Source: Helicobacteraceae bacterium
Lineage (GTDB): Bacteria; Campylobacterota; Campylobacteria; Campylobacterales; Sulfurimonadaceae
Reading direction: 5' to 3'
Length of the DNA stretch: 5,753 bases
Assembly (NCBI GenBank): GCA_027068615.1
Contig: JAMOQV010000146.1
Coordinates: 1-5,753, forward strand
Of the stretch, positions 1 to 5,752 are shown piece by piece (the first letter of the stretch is position 1; every line of letters begins with the position of its first letter). The notes beneath the pieces were generated by a model. The model worked only from the letters and a program-made list of their open reading frames with translations. It had not been told where the DNA came from and did not search any database. The position numbers and the translations under genes were made by a program.

Positions 1-2366
1 CAATAAATGTTATAAAAAGAAATGGTCGTATAGAGCCATTAGATATTACAAAAATACAAAAATACACATCAGATGCTGTAAAAGGCTTAGAAAATGTTAG
101 TCAAAGTGAGCTAGAAGTTGATGCTCACTTACATTTTCGTGATGGTATAACATCAAAAGAGATACAACAAACTCTTATAAAAACAGCAGTTGATAAGATA
201 GATATAGATGCACCAAACTGGACTTTTGTTGCTTCAAGACTATTTTTGTTTGATCTTTATCATCAAGTAAATGGTTACAATGGTTACTCGACACTTGAGA
301 AGTATTTTGAAAAAGGTGAAAAAGAGGGTCGCATCCTTACTGGTTTAAAAGATTTGTATGACTTGGATGAGTTAGAAAAACATATAAAACCAGAAAGAGA
401 TTTGCAGTTTAACTATCTTGGTGTTAAAACACTTTATGACAGATACCTTATAAAAGATGCTAGTGGTGTACCGATAGAACTTCCACAACATATGTTTATG
501 GCAATTTCTATGTTTTTAGCTCAAAGGGAAGAAAACCGTCAAGAGTGGGCTATCAAGTTTTACGATATGATAAGTAAGTTTGAAGTGATGTTAGCTACTC
601 CAACTCTAAGTAATGCAAGAACTGTAAGACATCAGTTAAGCTCATGCTATATCGGTTCAACACCAGATAATATAGAAGGTATCTTTGATGCTTATGCAGA
701 GATGGCGATGCTAAGTAAGTTTGGTGGTGGAATCGGTTGGGATTGGACAGGTGTTCGCTCAATGGGTTCATATATAGATGGTCATAAAAATGCAGCTGGT
801 GGGACTGTACCATTTTTAAAAATCACAAACGATATAGCCATAGCAGTTGATCAACTAGGAACTAGAAAAGGTGCGATAGCTGTTTATCTTGAGCCGTGGC
901 ATATAGATGTAAATAACTTCTTAGACTTGAAAAAGAACTCAGGGGAAGAAAGAAGAAGAGCACACGACCTTTTTCCTGCTATGTGGTTAAATGACCTTTT
1001 TATGCAAAGAGTTCAAGAGGATGCTATCTGGACACTTTTTGACCCTTACGATACTAGAGAGTTAGCAACACTTTACGGAGAAGAGTTTAACAAAAGATAT
1101 GAAGAGTTTGAAAATGATGAAAGCATCATAAAAGAGACTATAAAAGCAAAAGATTTATGGAAAAAGATTTTAACTTCATACTTTGAAACTGGTAGCCCTT
1201 TTTTATGTTTTAAAGATAATGCTAATCGTGCTAACCCTAACAACCACACAGGTGTTATAAGAAGCTCAAACCTTTGTACGGAGATTTTTCAAAATACCAA
1301 CCCTAACCATTATAAGATAAAGTTTATCTTTGAAAATGGTGAGAGCATCTCTTATAAGGAAAATGAGTTAGTAAAAGTTGATAGTGGAGTTGAAAAACCA
1401 GCTAAAAAAGTTACTGCACTTGACTCTCTTGGTGGGATGCAGATTTTTGTAGTTGAAAAAGAGAAGATAAACGGCGATACAGCAGTTTGTAACTTGGCAT
1501 CTGTAAATCTATCTCGTGTAAATACTCAAGAAGATATAGATAGAGTTGTACCTATCGCTATAAGATGTTTAGATAATGTTATAGACTTAAACTTCTACCC
1601 AGTTGAGAAAGTAAAACGAACAAATATGAAAACTCGCTCAATCGGTTTAGGTGTTATGGGTGAGTCTCAAATGTTAGCAGAAAAAGGCATCTTATGGGGA
1701 AGTCAAGAGCATTTTGATAAGATAGATGAAGTTATGGAAGCAGTTAGTTACAATGCTATCTCGGCATCTTCGGACTTAGCAAAAGAAAAAGGTGTTTACT
1801 CTGAGTTTGAGGGTTCTAAATGGTCAAAAGGTATTATGCCACAAGACCATGCAACAGCTGATGTTTTAAATCTTGTAGATCGTGGTGGGCTTTTTGCATC
1901 ATCTTATGATTGGGATTTTCTTCGTACAAAAGTAAAACAACAAGGTATAAGAAACGGTTATCTTATGGCAGTTGCTCCAACTTCATCTATATCTATCTTA
2001 ACAGGAACTACACAAGCCATAGAGCCAGTTTATAAAAGAAAATGGTATGAGGAAAACTTAAGTGGACTTATCCCAGTAGTTGTACCTAAACTTTCCCCTG
2101 ATACTTGGGCATACTACACACCAGCTTATGATTTAGACCAAACTATACTTGTAAAAGCTGCTGCAATTCGCCAAAAATGGATAGATCAAGGTCAAAGTTT
2201 AAATATCTTTATAACACTAGATAAAGCAAGTGGAAGATACCTAAATGAGATATATATGTTAGCTTGGAAACTAGGACTAAAATCAACTTACTATCTTCGT
2301 TCACAATCACCTGAGAGTTCAAATGATGTGGAAGATAGAAGTATGGAATGTGTAGGTTGTCAATAA
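1..2366 (+). CDS. nrdA: Ribonucleoside-diphosphate reductase, class I large (alpha) subunit, 5'-partial
   Basis: NrdA reduces ribonucleoside diphosphates to deoxyribonucleotides in the cytoplasm, using a radical supplied by NrdB (not in this window). The frame is open from the first base. 787 full codons are visible and probably only a few N-terminal residues are missing. Numbering from the first full codon (position 3), residues 1 to about 90 form an ATP-cone (begins INVIKRNGRIEP), followed by the RNR N-terminal region and the catalytic barrel. Expected residues are present: Cys215 (SSCYIG) and Cys496 (TAVCNLAS) as the redox pair, the NLCTE active-site motif with radical Cys425, PTSS near the substrate phosphate site, the Tyr763-Tyr764 radical-transfer pair, and a C-terminal CVGC (783/786) that passes electrons from thioredoxin. 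About 48 residues more than in E. coli NrdA lie between Cys425 and Cys496. The TTG at 246 is not the start, because it would remove the ATP-cone. The gene heads a tight + strand block; its promoter is outside the window. Confidence 0.97.
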   Translation, partial: INVIKRNGRIEPLDITKIQKYTSDAVKGLENVSQSELEVDAHLHFRDGITSKEIQQTLIKTAVDKIDIDAPNWTFVASRLFLFDLYHQVNGYNGYSTLEKYFEKGEKEGRILTGLKDLYDLDELEKHIKPERDLQFNYLGVKTLYDRYLIKDASGVPIELPQHMFMAISMFLAQREENRQEWAIKFYDMISKFEVMLATPTLSNARTVRHQLSSCYIGSTPDNIEGIFDAYAEMAMLSKFGGGIGWDWTGVRSMGSYIDGHKNAAGGTVPFLKITNDIAIAVDQLGTRKGAIAVYLEPWHIDVNNFLDLKKNSGEERRRAHDLFPAMWLNDLFMQRVQEDAIWTLFDPYDTRELATLYGEEFNKRYEEFENDESIIKETIKAKDLWKKILTSYFETGSPFLCFKDNANRANPNNHTGVIRSSNLCTEIFQNTNPNHYKIKFIFENGESISYKENELVKVDSGVEKPAKKVTALDSLGGMQIFVVEKEKINGDTAVCNLASVNLSRVNTQEDIDRVVPIAIRCLDNVIDLNFYPVEKVKRTNMKTRSIGLGVMGESQMLAEKGILWGSQEHFDKIDEVMEAVSYNAISASSDLAKEKGVYSEFEGSKWSKGIMPQDHATADVLNLVDRGGLFASSYDWDFLRTKVKQQGIRNGYLMAVAPTSSISILTGTTQAIEPVYKRKWYEENLSGLIPVVVPKLSPDTWAYYTPAYDLDQTILVKAAAIRQKWIDQGQSLNIFITLDKASGRYLNEIYMLAWKLGLKSTYYLRSQSPESSNDVEDRSMECVGCQ

Positions 2367-2367
2367 T

Positions 2368-2706
2368 ATGAAACCACTACTAGCATCTGAATTTGATAGT
2401 TTTTTAAAAAGATTTGATTTTTTTAAAGATGGTGAACTTCAAGAGATAAGTATAAAATCATTATCTGAGATAACTTTAAAACTAACCACCCAAGATAGTG
2501 CAAAAGATTTTGATTGGGTTAGTATAACTTTTGAATTTTCAGGTGTTAGTGATGCATCTTTAGTGGATGCTGATAAACTTCATCTTGTAGATATGAGTGA
2601 TGGTATCTTGTTAAAAAAAGATGGAACTAATTTTGCTTTTAGGATAGTTAATTCAACGTGCTATATAAAATCTTCAAATTTGAAGTTTGAAGAGGGGCAA
2701 TTTTAG
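2368..2706 (+). CDS. Unrecognised 112-residue protein in the nrdA-fliW-trxC operon
   Basis: I do not recognise this protein. It begins one base after the nrdA stop (TAA-T-ATG) with only a weak AGG 11 bases upstream, so translational coupling to nrdA is likely. It ends 11 bases before fliW. There is no signal peptide or membrane segment, so it is probably cytosolic. It is acidic (many Asp/Glu). The first ~20 residues look helical (EFDSFLKRFDFFKDGE); the rest alternates in a way typical of beta strands (ISIKSLSEITLKL, WVSITFEFSGV, KLHLVDMSDGILL, FAFRIVN) and ends KFEEGQF. There is one cysteine, in STCYIK. Codon usage resembles fliW, slightly more AT-rich than nrdA. That it is a real gene rests on operon spacing, a full-length open frame with no better alternative and a protein-like pattern. 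A small beta-sheet domain is inferred; no function is proposed. Confidence 0.8.
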   Translation: MKPLLASEFDSFLKRFDFFKDGELQEISIKSLSEITLKLTTQDSAKDFDWVSITFEFSGVSDASLVDADKLHLVDMSDGILLKKDGTNFAFRIVNSTCYIKSSNLKFEEGQF

Positions 2707-2717
2707 AGGAGTTTGAG

Positions 2718-3101
2718 ATGAGTTACGAGATAAAAGGTCATATACTTGGTTTTGATAAAACAAGAAATGTTGATATAAAGAAAATTGATGATTTTTTTTC
2801 AACTTTGATAGATACTGAAAATGAGCATATTTCATTTACTTTGATAAATCCATATATGTTAAGAGAATATTCGTTTGATTTACCATCAAATATAAAAAGT
2901 CTTTTAGAGATAACAGAAGATTCTAATGTTAGTGTTTATAACATTGCAGTTGTTCAAGAACCATTACAAAGAACAGCAGTTAATTTTATAGCACCTATAA
3001 TTGTGAATGAAGATAACAAAACTATAGGTCAAGCTATATTAAAAAGGTCTGAACATCCAGATTTTGGTATGGCTGAGAGAATTGAAACATTTTTAAAATA
3101 A
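2718..3101 (+). CDS. fliW: Flagellar assembly factor FliW (CsrA-binding, flagellin-binding)
   Basis: FliW is a small cytoplasmic beta-barrel protein. In the known family it binds flagellin and also the translational regulator CsrA. When flagellin is exported, freed FliW antagonises CsrA and flagellin mRNA can be translated. The 127 residues match the usual length and show family segments: an N-terminal strand with ILGF (residues 9-12), ISFTLINPYMLREYSFDLP (38-56), the EDSNVSVYNI region (67-76), and NFIAPIIVN followed by IGQAIL (89-108). The start is supported by AGGAG at 2707-2711, 6 bases before the ATG. The gene lies 11 bases after the unknown gene and 16 bases before trxC. Flagellin and csrA are not nearby here. 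Some Campylobacterota carry two fliW paralogues, so whether this is the main CsrA antagonist cannot be told from the window. Confidence 0.93.
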   Translation: MSYEIKGHILGFDKTRNVDIKKIDDFFSTLIDTENEHISFTLINPYMLREYSFDLPSNIKSLLEITEDSNVSVYNIAVVQEPLQRTAVNFIAPIIVNEDNKTIGQAILKRSEHPDFGMAERIETFLK

Positions 3102-3117
3102 TCATAAGGAGTTATAT

Positions 3118-3540
3118 ATGAGAGTAGTATGTCCACATTGTAAATCTGTAAATAATATTCCGTATAAAGATTCTTATAAAAAAGCAAATTGTGGTAAGTG
3201 TAAAAGTTCACTTTTAGATACTAAGCCTACAGAATTAAATGAGTTTAATTTTGATGAAGTTATCGTAAATAGTGAGATACCTGTTGTGGTTGATTTTTGG
3301 GCACCTTGGTGTGGACCATGTAAAATGTTTGCACCAACTTATGAAAAAAGTGCAAAAAATTTCCCATTAAAAGCACTATATACAAAGGTAAATACTGAAA
3401 ATGAACAAAACTTGGGTGCAAGATTTGGCATAAGAAGTATCCCTACACTTATAGTTTTTAAAGATGCTAAAGAGGTGAAAAGAGTTTCTGGTGCATTGGA
3501 TGAAACAAGTTTAAATCAACTTGTTTCACAGTTTATCTAA
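3118..3540 (+). CDS. trxC: Thioredoxin 2 (zinc-ribbon thioredoxin)
   Basis: This is a cytoplasmic protein-disulfide reductase. The 140 residues equal the usual TrxC length. An N-terminal zinc ribbon carries two CxxC pairs, Cys5/Cys8 (CPHC) and Cys25/Cys28 (CGKC). It is followed by a thioredoxin domain with the WCGPC active site (64-68), preceded by VVDFWAP. KVNTENE and ARFGIRSIPT follow, the latter containing cis-Pro109. This pattern is close to E. coli TrxC and differs from TrxA, which has no ribbon. The start is fixed by AAGGAG at 3106-3111, 6 bases before the ATG. As the last gene of the nrdA block it could reduce NrdA's C-terminal CVGC. That is an inference from co-location, since another thioredoxin could also do it. 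Its stop overlaps the convergent ppnP stop by 4 bases, and a strong hairpin lies in its last codons. Confidence 0.95.
   Translation: MRVVCPHCKSVNNIPYKDSYKKANCGKCKSSLLDTKPTELNEFNFDEVIVNSEIPVVVDFWAPWCGPCKMFAPTYEKSAKNFPLKALYTKVNTENEQNLGARFGIRSIPTLIVFKDAKEVKRVSGALDETSLNQLVSQFI
3501..3528. terminator. Hairpin at the convergent trxC/ppnP junction, candidate bidirectional terminator
   Basis: TGAAACAAGTT (3501-3511) and AACTTGTTTCA (3518-3528) are perfect reverse complements. They form an 11-bp stem with a 6-base loop inside the last codons of trxC, 9 bases before its stop. The convergent genes overlap end to end, so there is no intergenic space for a terminator. Neither side has a clean U-tract; the + side is followed only by CAGTTTATCT. 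It may therefore be an imperfect terminator, an mRNA 3'-end stabiliser or a coding coincidence. For ppnP transcripts it would lie just beyond the stop codon, the usual place for a 3' end. Confidence 0.45.
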
Positions 3541-3845
3541 GCATAAGAGCAACAATAACCAGTTATAGAATTTACTTTTATATCAAAGTAGCTATTTGCT
3601 TCAACTTCAAAACTACATGGAGTTGGCATAGCTACAAACTCTTTTGCATCTTTTAGTTTTACTTCTATATTTCCACTATACATATCCATAATCTCAGAAG
3701 CTTGAGTATTAAATCTATATTCACCAACTTGCATAGAACCTAAAGTTTTAGTAGAGTTATCTGGCATAGTTATAGTGTATGATGTAACTTTACCATCAAA
3801 GTAAACATTCATATTTGTATCTACTTTTACATTTTCTAAAATCAT
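3537..3845 (-). CDS. ppnP: Pyrimidine/purine nucleoside phosphorylase (PpnP/YaiE family, DUF1255)
   Basis: Members of this small cupin-fold family split nucleosides with phosphate into base plus ribose 1-phosphate and accept both purine and pyrimidine nucleosides. The 102 residues compare with 94 in E. coli PpnP. Matching features are VYFDGKVTSY (14-23) near the N-terminus, the core GEYRFNTQASEIMDMYSG (41-58) with the family pattern GEYxF...E.M...SG, and the end ...FDIKVNSITGYCCSYA, which resembles FHLQV...SYLCRYL of E. coli. The start is supported on the - strand by AAGGAA (3856-3851), 5 bases before the ATG. It lies 33 bases downstream of ruvC on the same strand, so it is probably co-transcribed from the ruvC promoter. 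Its stop overlaps the trxC stop (3537-3540). Family assignment is confident; substrate range is taken from the family. Confidence 0.9.
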   Translation of the reverse strand: MILENVKVDTNMNVYFDGKVTSYTITMPDNSTKTLGSMQVGEYRFNTQASEIMDMYSGNIEVKLKDAKEFVAMPTPCSFEVEANSYFDIKVNSITGYCCSYA

Positions 3846-3878
3846 TAATTTTCCTTAATTTTTTGAAATCATAACAAA

Positions 3879-4355
3879 TTACTTCTTTAATCTTACCCTT
3901 TGTGAGTGAGTAATTGCAACAGCGATAGCATCTGTAATATCTAATGGTTTTATCTCTTTTTTTATATTTAGAAGTCTTTTTACCATAAATGCAACTTGTT
4001 CTTTTTTTGCTTTTGCTTTACCTGTTAATGCTTTTTTAACTTGAAGTGCTGTGTATTCGTGAAACTGTCCAAACTGCTGTAGTATAGTTAACATAATAGC
4101 TCCACGAAATTGTGCTAACTTTATAGTAGTAGCAGGGTTATGAGCATAAAATATATCCTCCATAGCTACTTCATCTATGTTATTATTTTTAAATATACTC
4201 TCAAAAGCTTCTGTCATTTGTGGAATCTGAAATTGTAATTCATCTGCTTTTATTTTTATAAGACCTGCTTCTATAAGGGAAATTTTTCCTTTTTCTAACG
4301 ATAAAAGAGCATAACCCATATTTCTAGTACCTGGGTCAATTCCCAAAATAGTCAT
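3879..4355 (-). CDS. ruvC: Crossover (Holliday) junction endodeoxyribonuclease RuvC
   Basis: RuvC is the dimeric resolvase that cuts Holliday junctions after RuvAB branch migration during recombination and repair. The 158-residue frame has all four acidic metal-binding residues of the family: Asp7 in GIDPGT, Glu66 in VAMED, and Asp139 and Asp142 in PLDITDAIA, almost the E. coli positions 7, 66, 138 and 141. NPATTIKLAQFRG (73-85) and the GKAKAKKEQV loop (112-121) are also typical. The start at 4355 is chosen over the in-frame ATG at 4388. It has AAGGA (4365-4361) 5 bases upstream and places Asp7 correctly; the longer form would add 11 non-family residues (MYNLTTHLRIK) and run into the promoter region. 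ppnP follows after 33 bases. ruvA and ruvB are not in the window, as is common when ruvC is unlinked. Confidence 0.96.
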   Translation of the reverse strand: MTILGIDPGTRNMGYALLSLEKGKISLIEAGLIKIKADELQFQIPQMTEAFESIFKNNNIDEVAMEDIFYAHNPATTIKLAQFRGAIMLTILQQFGQFHEYTALQVKKALTGKAKAKKEQVAFMVKRLLNIKKEIKPLDITDAIAVAITHSQRVRLKK

Positions 4356-4379
4356 TTTAATCCTTAAATGTGTTGTCAA

Positions 4380-4408
4380 ATTATACATTATTTATTACTT
4401 ACTGTATA
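4380..4408 (-). promoter_or_regulatory. Predicted sigma-70 promoter for ruvC-ppnP
   Basis: On the - strand TATAAT occupies 4385-4380, preceded directly by TG. The hexamer TATACA at 4408-4403 (4 of 6 matches to TTGACA) lies 17 bases further upstream. The expected start near 4373 gives a leader of about 18 bases that includes the AAGGA site at 4365-4361. This short leader also argues for the 4355 start of ruvC, because the ATG at 4388 lies upstream of the predicted transcript. Confidence 0.6.
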
Positions 4409-4410
4409 AT
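4382..4410 (+). promoter_or_regulatory. Predicted sigma-70 promoter for the fadL-type gene
   Basis: A perfect TATAAT at 4405-4410 has TATACA at 4382-4387 exactly 17 bases upstream (4 of 6 to TTGACA). The surroundings are very AT-rich, as usual for Campylobacterota promoters, where the -35 is often weak. The expected start near 4417 gives a leader of about 40 bases. It contains an AU-rich imperfect hairpin at 4420-4443, followed by the ribosome binding site. Confidence 0.6.
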
Positions 4411-4456
4411 ATTTCTTAGAATTTATCTTTTTAGATTTAAATTTATAGGAAAGAAA

Positions 4457-5752
4457 ATGAATAATAAAATTAAATTAACGGTTATAACTACATTGGCTTT
4501 AAGTACTACATCTGCATTCGCAACAAATGGTGACCAGATGATAGGGCTTAGTGCTGAATCAAGAGCACTTGGTGGAACAGGTGTTGCCCACTATATGGGT
4601 TCTGCAAATGCATTAACAAATCCTGCTCTTTTAGCTAAGATGAAAGATAAAGATGAGTTTATTTTTGCTGGAACTGTTTTTGATTCGGATGTAAAAATAA
4701 AAACTACGGCTGGAAGTGTGGCAAATCCTGCTATTGGTGTAAATAAAACTAGCGATGAGGGAGTAAGTGTTATCCCTGCTATATCTTTATCGCATAGAAT
4801 TAATGATGATTTCGTAATTGGTCTTGGTATGTATGGTACTGCTGGTATGGGTACAGATTGGAGAGATACAGATAAATCATTGATTCAAAATTATAATGGC
4901 AAGGTTGATTTGTACAATATGAGAAGTTCACTTATGCTAATGCAGTTTGCACCATCTTTGGCATATGGTAATGATTTGTATGGTGTAGGTGCAACTGTAA
5001 TTTTACAATATGGTTCATTAAGTGTTGATTATGATACAAATGGACAAGACGGACAGCTCAAGCATATTGGTAGTGGTTCATCAAATGATTTTGGTTTTGG
5101 TTTTCAAATTGGAGGGTATTATAATCCTATAAAATCTTTGACAATTGGTGCTGTTTATAAATCAAAAATTGATATGGAGTATAAAAATCAAATTTCTGAT
5201 GCTGCTGAAGCATATGGCTATGGTTCTAATCCAGCAGCATTACCAGCAAAATCAGATCATTTAGAACAGCCTGCTGAGTATGGTATTGGTGTATCGTATG
5301 ATATGGATGCATTTACAATGACAGCTGATGTTAAAGAGATAAAATGGTCTGATTCTAAGGGATATAAAGATTTTGGCTGGGATGACCAAACAGTTTATGC
5401 ACTCGGTGTTAAATATACAGCTGCATCTTATTGGGCAGGTTTTGGATTTAATTATGGAGAAAATCCTGTGCCTAACAATGAAAGCGATGTGCCTGTAAAC
5501 GGTAATCCTGCTTATAATACAGATGGCGATACAATGAACTTGTTTAATTATGCGATGTTCCCTGCAACTGTTGAATCGACTATTACAGTGGGTGGAGGTT
5601 ATTCATTTTCTGAAAATCTTGCACTTAATGCTGCTTATACATATGCTCCAGAGGTAAGTGATACAGTTGATACCTCTACAGTAGCTACTGGTCATGTTAC
5701 GACAAAGCATTCACAACAAGCACTTACATTAGCTGTTAAATTTAACTTCTAA
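4457..5752 (+). CDS. FadL/OmpP1/TodX-family outer-membrane transporter
   Basis: The FadL family forms 14-strand outer-membrane barrels that let hydrophobic molecules (long-chain fatty acids, some hydrocarbons) cross by lateral diffusion. The start at 4457 gives 431 residues, close to family size. It has AGGA (4447-4450) 6 bases upstream and opens a clear signal peptide: KIK, a hydrophobic stretch, and likely cleavage after Ala22 (SAFA|TNGD). An earlier in-frame ATG at 4370 lies upstream of the -10 and is rejected. The mature N-terminus has the family pattern NG...G..AES.ALGGTGVA with the NPA hatch motif at 55-57. Alternating beta strands follow, and near the end comes VESTITVGGGYSFSENLAL, a typical FadL-family segment. 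The last residue is Phe in AVKFNF, the signal expected for barrel assembly by BamA. The substrate cannot be read from the sequence. I give no symbol because the fatty-acid role is shown only for some members. Confidence 0.92.
   Translation: MNNKIKLTVITTLALSTTSAFATNGDQMIGLSAESRALGGTGVAHYMGSANALTNPALLAKMKDKDEFIFAGTVFDSDVKIKTTAGSVANPAIGVNKTSDEGVSVIPAISLSHRINDDFVIGLGMYGTAGMGTDWRDTDKSLIQNYNGKVDLYNMRSSLMLMQFAPSLAYGNDLYGVGATVILQYGSLSVDYDTNGQDGQLKHIGSGSSNDFGFGFQIGGYYNPIKSLTIGAVYKSKIDMEYKNQISDAAEAYGYGSNPAALPAKSDHLEQPAEYGIGVSYDMDAFTMTADVKEIKWSDSKGYKDFGWDDQTVYALGVKYTAASYWAGFGFNYGENPVPNNESDVPVNGNPAYNTDGDTMNLFNYAMFPATVESTITVGGGYSFSENLALNAAYTYAPEVSDTVDTSTVATGHVTTKHSQQALTLAVKFNF

Larger units (their letters stand above)
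4380..4410. repeat. Perfect 8-bp inverted repeat between ruvC and fadL
   Basis: ATTATACA (4380-4387) and TGTATAAT (4403-4410) are exact reverse complements separated by 15 bases, with a centre-to-centre distance of 23 bp. The repeat contains the best -10 hexamers for both divergent genes and could also act as a dimer-binding operator. The symmetry does not extend further in either direction. Confidence 0.85.

Noticed and set aside
246..248. TTG codon as the start of the ribonucleotide reductase gene
   Set aside because: The same frame is open back to the window edge, and the 81 codons before it encode a recognisable ATP-cone domain (VIKRNGRIEP...). The gene is simply cut by the window boundary.
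595..813. Open frame on the - strand inside nrdA
   Set aside because: It lies wholly opposite conserved nrdA codons (active-site Cys215 region). It is rich in His, Leu and Tyr, as expected from reading such codons backwards, and has no supporting start signal.
1305..1490. NrdA insertion as a remnant intein
   Set aside because: There is no Cys/Ser splice start, no TxxH block and no C-terminal His-Asn. The NGDTAVCN sequence that might suggest an intein end is normal RNR sequence (E. coli has NGEIALC).
3029..3211. Open frame on the - strand across the fliW/trxC junction
   Set aside because: It is opposite conserved fliW and trxC codons including the zinc-ribbon region. Its residue mix is that of reversed AT-rich coding DNA and nothing in it is recognisable.
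4373..4378. TTGTCA as the -35 box of the fadL-type gene promoter
   Set aside because: It is 26 bases from the TATAAT at 4405, too far for sigma-70. The weaker TATACA at 17 bases fits better.
4356..4388. Longer ruvC beginning at the ATG complementary to 4386-4388
   Set aside because: The added residues do not fit the family, there is no ribosome binding site, and the predicted -10 lies inside this stretch. The 4355 start has AAGGA and places Asp7 correctly.
4370..4456. Longer form of the outer-membrane protein starting at 4370
   Set aside because: It would put 29 residues ahead of a textbook signal peptide and begin upstream of the predicted -10 at 4405-4410.
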